A DNA stretch of 64,000 nt. It comes from Rhizobium sp. BK399 (GTDB lineage: Bacteria; Pseudomonadota; Alphaproteobacteria; Rhizobiales; Rhizobiaceae). The notes beneath the pieces were generated by a model. The model made no database searches. It saw only the letters and a program-made list of their open reading frames with translations, and had not been told where the DNA came from. A program made the position numbers and the translations under genes. Every line of letters begins with the position of its first letter. The first letter of the stretch is position 1. The stretch lies in the NCBI RefSeq assembly GCF_014194695.1, contig NZ_JACIAH010000010.1, positions 1-64,000 of the forward strand, given 5' to 3'. Of this stretch, positions 25,271-34,279 are shown one piece after another.

Positions 25271-26497
25271 TCAGATTGCGGAGGCTTCGAGATCGCCGTC
25301 GTAAGCTGCTCTTACAAGACGCTTCATTGCATCGAGATCGAACGGCCGTGGATTGTTCTTGATGAGCCTGTCGATGCCGAAGGCCTGTTCTGCCGTCCAA
25401 TCGAGCTTGTCGGCTGCCAGCCCGAGATCGGCAAGGGTGGGGGTGATACCGATCGCTGCGAACAGCCTGCGAATTTCCTCGATCGCGGCGACGGCAAGCT
25501 GTTTTGGATCGGCACCCTCACGATCAAGCCCAAGCGCTTCAGCGATATCGGCCATTTCGGAGGTGGAAACCGACCTGTTGTAGTTCATCACGTACGGCAT
25601 CATGGTTGCAACACCGAGGCCGTGCGCGGTGTGGGTCAGCGCTCCGGCTGGGTATTGGACGGCGTGAGCCGCTGCGGTCCCTGCTGTCCCGAAGGCACAA
25701 CCCGCTGCCAACGCTCCCATCATGACATCGGCTCGGGCCTCTTCATCAGAGCCATCCTTGCAAGCCTTTTCGAGACTGCGCCCCAGAAGCTTGATTGCCA
25801 ACAGTGCAAAATGATCGGTGAGGGCGCTCTTTCCGATAAAGACGTGTTCTTGCGCCAAAGCGGGATCGGTGCCTCTGCGAGCCGCGGTGAAAGCCTCGAT
25901 AGCGTGGGTCAGGGCGTCGGCTCCGGCGATTGCGGTCAGTCCGGGAGGGCAGGTCATCGTCAGTTCCGGATCGCAGATCGCCACGGCCGCGATTAGATAT
26001 GGGCTGGATATGCCGACCTTCAGCGTGCGGTCGGTGTCGGAAATGACCGCAACGGGTGTGACCTCTGATCCCGTTCCTGCCGTTGTTGGCACGGCAATGA
26101 CGGGGATAGTGGGACCTGGGACCTTGTACTCGCCGTAGTAATCCTTCAACGCTCCGCCGTGGGTGAGCAGCAGGGCCGCACACTTTGCCATATCAAGGCA
26201 ACTTCCTCCGCCGATCCCGATCACCAGATCGGGATCAAAGCTGCTTGCGTCCTCGACGCATGTCGAGACAGTAGCTGCGGGGACGTCAGGCTGGACACCA
26301 TCATGAATCAGCACTGCAATGTTCGCAGCCTCCAGCGACTTGACGATCTCGCCGAAGACGGGCGTGCCAGCAAACCGTTTGTCCGTGCAGATGAGGGCGC
26401 GTTGACCTAGTTTAGTCGCAACCGAGGGGAGAGCATGGCGCTGCCCCTTGCCGAAAAGAATTTCGCGGGGAAGCCGGATGGCGGCGAAAAGGGTCAT
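25271..26497 (-). CDS. Iron-containing alcohol dehydrogenase
   Basis: This 408-residue group III alcohol dehydrogenase has the nucleotide motif GIGGGSCLDMAK (94-105), the phrase VPTTAGTGSEVTPVAVI, and the iron-binding block AGADALTHAIEAF with later histidines in LTHTAHGLG. The start codon overlaps the stop of the Ldh2-type gene (ATGA), showing coupling. The ATG has AGAGGA upstream. Related enzymes oxidise short alcohols or 4-hydroxybutyrate, or reduce maleylacetate; which applies here is open. Confidence 0.92.
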   Translation of the reverse strand: MTLFAAIRLPREILFGKGQRHALPSVATKLGQRALICTDKRFAGTPVFGEIVKSLEAANIAVLIHDGVQPDVPAATVSTCVEDASSFDPDLVIGIGGGSCLDMAKCAALLLTHGGALKDYYGEYKVPGPTIPVIAVPTTAGTGSEVTPVAVISDTDRTLKVGISSPYLIAAVAICDPELTMTCPPGLTAIAGADALTHAIEAFTAARRGTDPALAQEHVFIGKSALTDHFALLAIKLLGRSLEKACKDGSDEEARADVMMGALAAGCAFGTAGTAAAHAVQYPAGALTHTAHGLGVATMMPYVMNYNRSVSTSEMADIAEALGLDREGADPKQLAVAAIEEIRRLFAAIGITPTLADLGLAADKLDWTAEQAFGIDRLIKNNPRPFDLDAMKRLVRAAYDGDLEASAI

Positions 26498-27528
26498 TGT
26501 CGATGTCCTCTGGCAAGTGGTTTGTTCGAGTAGGAAAGTGCGTTGAGCTCGTCCCACAGTTTGGGGCTGATCTCGATTCCGTCCTTGTGCGCCTGTTCAC
26601 ACCGCGACGATGCGCCGTCGCCGGGAACTGTGACGGGGCGCAAAGGATCAGCGGGGATGGAAGTTCGGATTCGCTCGAGATAGTCACTGAAGCGCCGGAC
26701 CAGGGCTGGCTCTGCAGCAACGTCAATGACGATCAGCACATCTCCCTTGTTGCAGATATTGTCGGCGTCGAGCGTGCCGCGCACGTCGGGAGCCAGCGCC
26801 GAACCAGCGATCGAGGCGACGAGGAGCTCGAGCGCTATCCCGAGAGCGTACCCCTTTGCATCGCCGAAAGGCGCGATCGAACCCCTTGTGGCAGCTGCGG
26901 CATCCGTGGTCGGCTTTCCGTTGCTGTCGCGAGCCCAACCTTGCGGAATGGCGACGCCGTTGGCAGCATGATGGTGGATCTTGCCCATTGAAACGAGACC
27001 GGTTGCCAGATCGACAATGAGCGGCCTTCCGGCCGTGGGAACAGCGATCGCGAGCGGGTTGGTTCCGAGGAGCGCGCGCGTCCCTCCATAGGGGTGAACA
27101 AGCGCTTCGCTCGAGGACATGGCAATGCCGATTTGGCCGCGATCGGCCACGCATTCGACGTAGTGCGCAAGCATGCCAAGATGGTTGGAGTTGCGGATGC
27201 CAGCAACTGCAATGCCAGTTGCACGAGCCTTGTCAGCGATCCGCTCGAGCGCGGCATGGGCGACGACCGGTCCCAGTCCTTTCTGGCCATCAACCTCAAG
27301 GAAAGAGGACGAGCGCCAGTTTTGCATTCCCGCAGCCGATGTATCGATAAGGTCGCGCTCAATGCGGGACAAGATACGCGGTAGCCGCTGCAGGCCATGG
27401 GAGGGATGGCCTTTCAGCTCCCCTTCCACCAGCACGCGTGCCTGCATTGCAGCGTGGGCCGCAGGTGTTCCGCGGTCCGCAAGGAGGCGTGTTGCTAACG
27501 CCATGGCGCCGTCTTTATCTACCCTCAC
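26494..27528 (-). CDS. Ldh2/malate dehydrogenase-type (YlbC/ComC) oxidoreductase
   Basis: This 344-residue protein belongs to the family of sulfolactate, ureidoglycolate and 2,3-diketogulonate dehydrogenases, which does not use a classical Rossmann fold. Diagnostic blocks are HPSHGLQRLPRI, the catalytic-histidine region RNSNHLGMLAHYVE, TNPLAIAVPT and FGDAKGYALGIALELL. It starts with GTG at 27528, with GGAG six bases upstream. It is the first gene of the minus-strand unit, facing the GntR-type regulator across 90 bp with a palindrome. It probably interconverts a 2-hydroxy acid and a 2-keto acid. Confidence 0.92.
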   Translation of the reverse strand: MRVDKDGAMALATRLLADRGTPAAHAAMQARVLVEGELKGHPSHGLQRLPRILSRIERDLIDTSAAGMQNWRSSSFLEVDGQKGLGPVVAHAALERIADKARATGIAVAGIRNSNHLGMLAHYVECVADRGQIGIAMSSSEALVHPYGGTRALLGTNPLAIAVPTAGRPLIVDLATGLVSMGKIHHHAANGVAIPQGWARDSNGKPTTDAAAATRGSIAPFGDAKGYALGIALELLVASIAGSALAPDVRGTLDADNICNKGDVLIVIDVAAEPALVRRFSDYLERIRTSIPADPLRPVTVPGDGASSRCEQAHKDGIEISPKLWDELNALSYSNKPLARGHRQ

Positions 27529-27545
27529 AACATCTCCGATATAAA

Positions 27546-27557
27546 ATCCTATAGGAT
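27546..27557. promoter_or_regulatory. 12-bp palindrome, candidate GntR-family operator
   Basis: ATCCTATAGGAT is a perfect palindrome in the divergent promoter region between the dehydrogenase operon and the GntR-type regulator gene. It lies 18 bases upstream of the operon's start codon. FadR-subfamily regulators usually bind short palindromes of this sort. Confidence 0.6.
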
Positions 27558-27618
27558 ATGGGATTGCATATCGCGGAGCATCGTGTTAGCGATGGTTTGT
27601 GTCAAGAGGCAAAAAATA

Positions 27619-28320
27619 ATGCAGGACCGGAATATAACGATGTTGAACGAAGCGCCCGACCCAAGTGGATTCATTCAGCGGAGCAACAGCCTCGCAGGCA
27701 GTGTCTATGACGCGATCTTCGCCCAGTTGATGTCCTTGAAGATTGCCCCAGGCGCAAGGATCACCGTCGATAACCTCGTCCGTGAACTCAACGTATCGCA
27801 AACCCCTATCCGCGAGGCGCTCGGTCGCCTTGAGGGAGAAGGGCTTGTGGTGAAGACCCATCTCATCGGATACAGCGCAGCGCCTCAGATCGCTCGCAGG
27901 CGTTTTGATGAACTCTATCAGCTCCGTCTGCTGCTTGAGCCTGCGAGCGCAGCCAAGGCTGCATCTGTCATGGATGAGCACAAGCTCTCCGCACTTAAAG
28001 AGGCCGCAGGTGTGATGGGCCGCCGGGACGGCGGCGACGAACGACTGCGCTATTCGACCTTCGCTCGCCAGGACGCGCTCTTCCACGACAAGATTCTCGA
28101 AATCGCTGGAAACGAGCTCATTCGCGAGACGCTGAACCATCAACACACGCACTTTCACATTTTCCGATTGATGTTTCACTCTCGGGTCACCGAGGAGGCT
28201 CTAGATGAACATGAGGCTCTGATCACCGCGTTCGCTGCGGGCGATGCTTCCGCAGCCGAAGCGGCAATGCGTGTCCATCTCGAGCACTCACGTGACCGAC
28301 TGCTCCCCGCGTTCGATTAA
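27619..28320 (+). CDS. GntR family regulator (FadR subfamily, FCD domain)
   Basis: This 233-residue regulator has a winged helix-turn-helix (about 22-75: ITVDNLVRELNVSQTPIREA, then GRLEGEGLVV) and a C-terminal all-helical FCD effector domain with metal-ligand candidates ARQDALFHDKILEIAGN and HFHIFR. I prefer the ATG at 27619 with AGAGG upstream; ATGs at 27583 and 27640 are alternatives. Its place between two divergent metabolic units and near a palindrome makes it the likely controller of both. FCD-domain regulators normally bind organic acids. Confidence 0.92.
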   Translation: MQDRNITMLNEAPDPSGFIQRSNSLAGSVYDAIFAQLMSLKIAPGARITVDNLVRELNVSQTPIREALGRLEGEGLVVKTHLIGYSAAPQIARRRFDELYQLRLLLEPASAAKAASVMDEHKLSALKEAAGVMGRRDGGDERLRYSTFARQDALFHDKILEIAGNELIRETLNHQHTHFHIFRLMFHSRVTEEALDEHEALITAFAAGDASAAEAAMRVHLEHSRDRLLPAFD

Positions 28321-28330
28321 GAGGCCGCCG

Positions 28331-29908
28331 ATGTCGAGCGTTGTGAGCATGGAACGAAACGGAGGGGCCTCGGCGACTGAGACCCACAGCGTTGCGCGCG
28401 CTCCCGTTCTGCGCGCCGAGGGTGTCTCCAAGCAGTACGGACCAGTTACGGTTCTATCTGATGTCTCCCTCGAAATCTTCCCGGGTGAGATCCACGCGGT
28501 CATCGGCGAAAACGGTGCTGGCAAGTCGACCTTCATGCGCCTCTTGTCGGGCTACGCCGAACCGAGCACCGGGTCGCTTTCCATGAGCGATGGTGCGGTC
28601 CGGTTCTCTAGGCCGGAGCAGGCTCAACAGGCAGGTATCGTTCTTGTCCACCAGGAGATCCTGCTCGCTGACGCGCTTACCGTTGCAGAAAACCTGTTCC
28701 TCGGTCGTGAGCGGATGCGAAACGGCGTGGTCGACGACAAGGCCATGCGTCGTATCGCCAGGGAGAAGCTCTCCGAACTCGGCTGTGATGCGTCACCCAA
28801 CGCGCTGGTGCGCAACATATCGCTCGCTGATCGCCAGCTCGTTCAAATCGCCCGCGCGCTTCTCGACGATTACAAGCTTGCGATCTTCGACGAGCCGACT
28901 GCAGTCCTCACCGAGGAAGAGGTCGAGCGTCTGCTTTCGATCATCATGCGACTGAAAGAACAAGGCACCGCAATTCTATACATCAGCCACCGGCTCGATG
29001 AGGTGCAACGCCTGGCCGACAAGGTAACGGTGCTACGTGACGGCAAGATGGTTGGCAGCTATCCCGGCCACACCCTAAGCCAGATGGACATGGCTCGCCT
29101 GATGGTCGGCCGCGATCTCGCCGCGCTCTATCCGCCCAAGCGGGTAAAGGCGTCAAGCGGCGTGGAACTGACTGTTCGAGACCTCTCGGTGCCAGGTTTC
29201 GTCAAGGGCGTGTCCTTCCAGGTGCGCAAGTCCGAGATACTGGGTTTTGCCGGGATGATCGGTGCCGGTAGGACGGAACTGTTCGAAGGCATCATGGGAT
29301 TGCGCCCGGCAAAAGGTGTGGTTGAGTTGCTGGGCAAGCCCATCGACATCCATTCGCCGCGGGCGGCACTCGATGCGGGCATCGGGTATTTGACCGAGGA
29401 CCGAAAGGGAAAAGGTCTTCTTCTGCGGGAAGGATTGGCGCCTAACCTGACGTTATCGGCTCTCGGTCGCTTTCACCCCGGGCTCCTGATGCACCGTCGC
29501 CGCGAGCGGGCCGCGCTCGCTGACGCAATCGAGCAATACGATATTCGCCTCAAGAGTACGAGGGTCCAGGCGGGCCAGCTCTCAGGCGGCAACCAGCAGA
29601 AGCTGCTGCTCGCCAAGGTACTGCTGACCGCACCGTCGATCGTCGTGATCGATGAGCCAACGCGCGGCATCGACATCGCCAACAAGGCGCAGATCTACGC
29701 CTTCATTCAGCTGCTGGTCTCGCAGGGCAAGACCTGCATCGTCATCTCGTCGGAGATGCAGGAACTGATCGGCATCTGCGATCGGATCCTTGTGATGCGG
29801 GAAGGGCGCATCGCAGGAGAGGTCTCTGGCGAAGAGATGACAGAACACAATGTCGCGCTCTTGGCGACGAGCGATGCCGCTGAACGTGTTCAGGGAGGAA
29901 CAAGATGA
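28331..29908 (+). CDS. Sugar ABC transporter ATP-binding protein (RbsA type, duplicated)
   Basis: This 525-residue protein has two ABC domains. The first has Walker A GENGAGKST (59-67) and Walker B LAIFDEPTAVL, with a loose signature (SLADRQ). The second has the degenerate Walker A GMIGAGRTE usual for RbsA and a full LSGGNQQK signature. This asymmetry is normal for the carbohydrate uptake transporter-2 family. It starts ten bases after the regulator gene and its stop overlaps the permease start (ATGA). It energises uptake of a monosaccharide-like compound. Confidence 0.95.
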   Translation: MSSVVSMERNGGASATETHSVARAPVLRAEGVSKQYGPVTVLSDVSLEIFPGEIHAVIGENGAGKSTFMRLLSGYAEPSTGSLSMSDGAVRFSRPEQAQQAGIVLVHQEILLADALTVAENLFLGRERMRNGVVDDKAMRRIAREKLSELGCDASPNALVRNISLADRQLVQIARALLDDYKLAIFDEPTAVLTEEEVERLLSIIMRLKEQGTAILYISHRLDEVQRLADKVTVLRDGKMVGSYPGHTLSQMDMARLMVGRDLAALYPPKRVKASSGVELTVRDLSVPGFVKGVSFQVRKSEILGFAGMIGAGRTELFEGIMGLRPAKGVVELLGKPIDIHSPRAALDAGIGYLTEDRKGKGLLLREGLAPNLTLSALGRFHPGLLMHRRRERAALADAIEQYDIRLKSTRVQAGQLSGGNQQKLLLAKVLLTAPSIVVIDEPTRGIDIANKAQIYAFIQLLVSQGKTCIVISSEMQELIGICDRILVMREGRIAGEVSGEEMTEHNVALLATSDAAERVQGGTR

Positions 29909-30897
29909 CCGTATTAACAGGCTCCACTTCGGTTAGACCGGAGCGGGAATGGAATATCGGCTGGGCCGACGTCGGACCCTTTGTCGCTTTGGCCGTGCTG
30001 ATGGTGATCGGCTTTGCGATCAATCCGGACTTTCTGTCCGCGACCAACCTCGGCAATGTCATCACGAGAAGCGCCTTCATCGCCATCATCGCCGTCGGCG
30101 CGACGTTCGTGATTTCCTCGGGTGGGCTCGATCTGTCCGTCGGATCAATGGCCGCGTTCATCACCGGAATCACCATCATGTTCATGAACCGGATGGCCCC
30201 GGAGTGGGGGGTGTCGGCAATCCCGGCTGGCATGGTCGTGGCTGTAGCCGTGGGACTGTTCTGCGGCCTCATGAATGGCCTGATCGTCACTGTCGGGAAG
30301 ATCGAGCCGTTCATTGCCACGCTCGGCACGATGGGCATTTTCAGGGCGCTGATTACCTACATGTCGGACGGAGGCACGATCCCGATCGACCGGAGCCTAC
30401 GCGACGCTTACCGTCCGGTGTATTTCGGGACGGTCGCAGGTATACCACTGCCTATCGTGATCTCGCTCGCAGTTGCCGCGATCGCATCCTTCATCCTCTA
30501 CAAGATGAAGTACGGGCGCAAATGCGCAGCCGTCGGCGCCAACGAGGACGTCGCGCGCTACTCCGGCATCTCGATCATTAAGACCCGCACTATCGCCTAC
30601 GCGATCCAGGGTGCCTGCGTTGCAATCGCCGCCATCTGCTACGTGCCGAGACTCGGAGCAGCCACTCCGACGACAGGTGTTCTTTGGGAACTGCAGGTCA
30701 TCACCGCGGTGGTGATCGGCGGAACAGCGCTGCGGGGCGGCAAGGGACACATTTGGGGAACGGTCGCGGGCGCGGTCATTCTTGAACTCATCGCCAACCT
30801 GATGGTGCTTTCCGATTTCGTCTCGGAATACCTCGTAGCTGGTGTCCAGGGCGTCATCATTATTATCGCCATGCTCATTCAAAGGTTTTCGAAATAA
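29905..30897 (+). CDS. Sugar ABC transporter permease (RbsC type)
   Basis: This 330-residue integral membrane protein shows the RbsC-family blocks ISSGGLDLSVGSMAAFITG, VGKIEPFIATLGTMGIFRAL and GANEDVARYSGISI, with about eight to ten hydrophobic segments. The family normally forms a homodimeric channel. It overlaps the ATPase gene by four bases and lies 57 bp before the binding-protein gene, so all three are one transcript. Confidence 0.95.
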   Translation: MTVLTGSTSVRPEREWNIGWADVGPFVALAVLMVIGFAINPDFLSATNLGNVITRSAFIAIIAVGATFVISSGGLDLSVGSMAAFITGITIMFMNRMAPEWGVSAIPAGMVVAVAVGLFCGLMNGLIVTVGKIEPFIATLGTMGIFRALITYMSDGGTIPIDRSLRDAYRPVYFGTVAGIPLPIVISLAVAAIASFILYKMKYGRKCAAVGANEDVARYSGISIIKTRTIAYAIQGACVAIAAICYVPRLGAATPTTGVLWELQVITAVVIGGTALRGGKGHIWGTVAGAVILELIANLMVLSDFVSEYLVAGVQGVIIIIAMLIQRFSK

Positions 30898-30954
30898 TCC
30901 GTGTCAGGACCACACGGGTTCACGGTCTTCGGTCCAAATTCTGGGAGGAATGGA

Positions 30955-31905
30955 ATGTCTACTACGAAATGGATAGCGGCCGCGGCCGTGAGTACTTTGT
31001 TCATTGCAAGTCATGGATTTGCCGCCGACAAGAAGGTCGTCGCGGTTTCGATCCCCGCAGCCGATCACGGATGGACGGCAGGTATCGTTTATCACGCTCA
31101 GGCGGCAGCCAAGGAAATCAACGCTTCGTTTCCCAACGTCGAAGTCGTCGTCAAGACCTCGCCCTCGGCAACCGCACAGGTAAGCGCGCTTGAAGATCTC
31201 TCGGCAGGCCGCAAGCTCGATGCGCTGGTCATCCTGCCCTACACGTCCGAGGAACTGACCACGCCTGTGAAGGCCGTCAAGGATTCGGGGACGTTCATCA
31301 CCGTCGTCGACAGGGGTCTTAACGACCCGTCCATCCAGGACCTTTATCTGGCGGGCGATAACATCGCCGTAGGCCGTAACACGGCGAAGTTCATGATCGA
31401 CAAGCTCGGCGGCAAAGGCAATCTCGTCGTACTACGCGGCATTCCGACCGTGATTGACGATGAGCGTATCCAAGGATTTCAGGATGCCATCAAGGGCACC
31501 GATCTCAAGGTTCTGGACATCCAGTACGCGAACTGGAACAGCGATGAAGCCTTCAAACTCATGCAGGACTATCTTGCCAAGTACCCGAAGATCGATGCTG
31601 TATGGGCAAACGATGACGACATGCTGCTTGGCGTACTGGAGGCCGTCAAGGAGTCAGGTCGCAAGGACATCAAGCTGGCGCTCGGCGGTAACGGTATGAA
31701 GGACATCGTCAAAAAGGTCATCGACGGTGACGCAATGACCCCGGTCGAGACGCCTTACCCGCCTGCCATGATCAAGACTGCGATCTACATGACGGTCGCC
31801 AACCTCGTCGGCCAGGCGCCTGTGCGTGGAGCGGTCAAGCTGGATGCGCCGCTTATCACCCAGGAGAACGCCAAGGAATACTACTTCCCGGACTCTCCGT
31901 TCTGA
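30955..31905 (+). CDS. Sugar ABC transporter substrate-binding protein (RbsB type)
   Basis: This 316-residue precursor has a signal peptide (about 1-23, ending HGFA before ADKK). It continues as a type I periplasmic binding protein of the ribose/galactose group (Peripla_BP_4), with VVAVSIPAADHGWTAGIVYH near the N-terminus and DAVWANDDDMLLGVLEAVKE in the second lobe. The ATG at 30955 has GGGAGG upstream; a GTG at 30901 opens the same frame but would ruin the signal peptide. The ligand is probably a sugar, polyol or sugar acid. A GC hairpin follows the gene. Confidence 0.94.
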   Translation: MSTTKWIAAAAVSTLFIASHGFAADKKVVAVSIPAADHGWTAGIVYHAQAAAKEINASFPNVEVVVKTSPSATAQVSALEDLSAGRKLDALVILPYTSEELTTPVKAVKDSGTFITVVDRGLNDPSIQDLYLAGDNIAVGRNTAKFMIDKLGGKGNLVVLRGIPTVIDDERIQGFQDAIKGTDLKVLDIQYANWNSDEAFKLMQDYLAKYPKIDAVWANDDDMLLGVLEAVKESGRKDIKLALGGNGMKDIVKKVIDGDAMTPVETPYPPAMIKTAIYMTVANLVGQAPVRGAVKLDAPLITQENAKEYYFPDSPF

Positions 31906-31919
31906 TTATCAACGTCACC

Positions 31920-31939
31920 GGGGCGGCCAGCGCCGCCCC
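31920..31939 (+). promoter_or_regulatory. GC-rich hairpin after the sugar-binding-protein gene
   Basis: The arms GGGGCGGC (31920-31927) and GCCGCCCC (31932-31939) enclose CAGC, 15 bases after the binding-protein stop and before the PfpI gene. The arrangement mirrors the hairpin behind the other binding-protein gene at 6017-6039. Confidence 0.6.
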
Positions 31940-31966
31940 ATCGCATGACCTAAGAGGAGTAAAATC

Positions 31967-32584
31967 ATGTCAGGCAAGAAGATACTGATGCTGACGGGCG
32001 AGTTCACCGAGGAGTACGAGATCTTCGTCTACCAGCAGGCGATGGAAGCGGTCGGCCATACGGTGCATGTGGTCTGCCCGGACAAGAAGGCAGGGGATCT
32101 GATCAAGACGTCGCTACACGACTTCGAGGGCGACCAGACCTACACCGAGAAGCTCGGCCATTTTTTCACGATCAACAAGACCTTCTCGGAAGCCGAGGCG
32201 CAAATTGATCAGTACCACGCGGTCTACGCGGCGGGCGGGCGCGGTCCTGAATACATCCGCACCGACAAGCGCGTCCAGGCGATGGTTCGCCATTTCCACG
32301 AGACCCGGAAGCCTATCTTCACGATCTGCCATGGGGTCCAGATCCTGATCGCCGTCGACGGGGTCGTGCGCGGCAAGCGGGTTGGTGCTCTTGGCGCTTG
32401 CGAGCCTGAAGTGACACTCGCCGGTGGCACCTACGTCGATCTGTCGCCGACGGAGGCACTCGTTGATGGAACTATGGTTTCGGCGAAGGGATGGACGGCA
32501 CTTGCGGCGTTCATTCGCGAGTGCCTGAAGGTCCTTGGGACTGAAATTCATCATCGTGACGACGTGGCACAGGCTGCGGAATAA
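31967..32584 (+). CDS. DJ-1/PfpI family protein
   Basis: This 205-residue protein has the DJ-1/PfpI fold with the nucleophile-elbow cysteine C121 in FTICHGVQIL and the partner glutamate E12 in MLTGEFTEEYE. Family members include glyoxalases, protein deglycases and isonitrile hydratases. AAGAGGAGT lies upstream of the ATG. It is the last gene of the sugar-importer unit, so it may act on the imported compound or on a reactive carbonyl from its breakdown. Confidence 0.9.
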   Translation: MSGKKILMLTGEFTEEYEIFVYQQAMEAVGHTVHVVCPDKKAGDLIKTSLHDFEGDQTYTEKLGHFFTINKTFSEAEAQIDQYHAVYAAGGRGPEYIRTDKRVQAMVRHFHETRKPIFTICHGVQILIAVDGVVRGKRVGALGACEPEVTLAGGTYVDLSPTEALVDGTMVSAKGWTALAAFIRECLKVLGTEIHHRDDVAQAAE

Positions 32585-32620
32585 CCGGCAAACTTTTGCT
32601 GACCTATAGATCTTAAGTTT

Positions 32621-32643
32621 AAGGCTGCCATGTTGGCGGCCTT
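32621..32643 (+). terminator. Likely terminator hairpin after the sugar-importer operon
   Basis: The arms AAGGCTGCC and GGCGGCCTT pair with one G-T wobble around a 5-base loop, 36 bases after the PfpI stop. There is only a short pyrimidine run behind it, so strength is uncertain. Confidence 0.5.
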
Positions 32644-32739
32644 CCAATCATGAGAAAGAAAAGCGACCTCATCTTTGGGGTCGGGTTCGATCGGATAGGA
32701 GAATTCACATGGAGGCACGCCCATGGGAACGCTGTCTGA

Positions 32740-32904
32740 CCCTCTCACCACGGACTGATCATCAAGTTCAGTGGGGACGAAGTATTCATCGAGTTCGAAA
32801 GCGCCCTAAACACTGTCCAGTGCGTGATAGCGCTCGAGGCGAGAGGCCTCGAGCAGCGCCAGTTAACTCGTTTGAAGAGCTATTTCCATCGTCAGTCGGG
32901 CTGA
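32740..32904 (+). pseudogene. Class III nucleotidyl cyclase fragment
   Basis: Between two in-frame stops a short frame reads HHGLIIKFSGDEVFIEFESA followed by LNTVQCVIALEA. This matches the conserved catalytic segment of adenylate/guanylate cyclases, which usually reads GDGVLVEFxSVVDAVRCAVEIQ. Both ends of the gene are missing. The 3' end overlaps the neighbouring minus-strand gene by a few bases. Confidence 0.6.
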
Positions 32905-33344
32905 ACTGGCCGGATCGTTTCCACCGAAATCTCCCCCTCCAAGACGCCGCGCGAGACATCGGTGCGGTTTCTGTCGATCTCGATCACCGTGTAGAGCTTG
33001 TCGTCGCGAAATGCTCTCGCGTTGACCGTGGTAACGTCATCTGCGGGCGCGGCGTCAACCTCCATGAAGTCTAGTTCACGGCTCGCCGCGACGATCCGCG
33101 CATCCCCCGCCGTTCTTGCGGCGACAATCACTACGTCATGTCCTGGCGAATTGCCCCAACGCGGATCATCTGGCTCGGCGATCGGCTCCAGACGATAGAT
33201 TCGAAGCGTCTCACCAGCATCCCCGGACGCCCCCGCCGCTGCAGCGTCGGCGATTTGAGCCTGGCTCTCCACTGAACGTCCAAATGTATTGGGATTGGTC
33301 GCATTGTTGACTTCGTCGGTACCAGTCTTCGAAACGTTCGACAT
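32892..33344 (-). CDS. Hypothetical protein, 150 residues
   Basis: I do not recognise a named domain. The N-terminal 45 residues are rich in Ala, Asn, Gly and Thr and probably disordered. The rest contains a patterned segment (GHDVVIVAARTAGDARIVAA, DDKLYTVIEIDRNRTDVSRG) that looks like a small mixed alpha/beta fold. A very good GGAGG lies eight bases before the ATG at 33344, and the composition is protein-like throughout, so it is probably real. No signal peptide is seen. It stands alone between decayed regions. Confidence 0.65.
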   Translation of the reverse strand: MSNVSKTGTDEVNNATNPNTFGRSVESQAQIADAAAAGASGDAGETLRIYRLEPIAEPDDPRWGNSPGHDVVIVAARTAGDARIVAASRELDFMEVDAAPADDVTTVNARAFRDDKLYTVIEIDRNRTDVSRGVLEGEISVETIRPVQPD

Positions 33345-34279
33345 TTTGTCCTCCATGGTCCGACAATAACGATGTGCGTAACCAACAGTTCCCGTGCCCT
33401 CTTTAGTCGTGCTGCGGCTCGGGATCGAAGCCTTGCAGCGTCAATCCTGCAGACAGGCGTCACGACCGGCGCCAGCATCGCGTCCGCGAGATTCGGCAAC
33501 TCGCCACATGCCATGAAAGATCGCGGTTGTCGGCAAGGCGCTCAGGGAGGGCAACCAGCTGGCGCTCCCGCGCGTCTGGGCGGACGCCGGAGGTCGTCAA
33601 AGCTGTGGGAGCTGCTTGACCCTCGCCATGGCGACGCCTCTCGTCCATGCCGATAGGGTTGCCAACACGCCTCGAAAGCTTCTGAAACGGGCGCTTAAGC
33701 GGGCGACATTCTCTTACGAAGGTCGAGGGCGGAAGCTCTTAGTCGACGAAACGAACGTTACGTCGCTCAAAGCAAACACACCAGAGAGCCGGTGACCAAG
33801 GGGTGCGGACGCAACAAGGCCCATCACGGGGTGAGATGAGCCTCTAGGCCGGTCCAGGAATAACGGGCCCCCACAGCAACAGCGAACGCAAATACTGACG
33901 GCGGAACCGATTTCTGTAGATCTAAGGGCGGCCCATTGCCGTCATCATGGGACGGGATCACCTTCCAGCAACAAGTGCGAAGCATCAATCTGAGAAGTTC
34001 AGACGGCCGCGGGGGCAATCTCACGCACCAAGGTCTTGAGGCGTACCGGCATCGACACTTTCAAGCCGCAACGGGCGGCCTAGGTGATCGAGGTCGCGAC
34101 AAAGTCCGCGCCAATATCTGCAAGATTGATCTCAACATAGTCCTGATCGTTTGCGGTCGGCAGGGTCCGTGAACAAAGTCGGCATTCGACTGTAAACCGA
34201 CATCGGCGAAAGGAATATGTCCCTAAAACCAGTCCGTCAGTTCTGGATGCGGCGCCCCTCCGACAAAGCTTGATCTCTA
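33345..34279. other. Gene-poor region, one possible 55-residue ORF
   Basis: The only candidate is a plus-strand frame at 33628-33795 (55 residues, basic, containing SYEGRGRKLLVDETN). It has no clear ribosome-binding site and is probably a relic. Nothing else was recognised. Confidence 0.35.

Noticed and set aside
25271..26497. Reading the iron-type dehydrogenase as a maleylacetate reductase serving the first island
   Set aside because: It is longer than typical maleylacetate reductases and is embedded in a different, GntR-linked operon; the general iron alcohol dehydrogenase call is safer.
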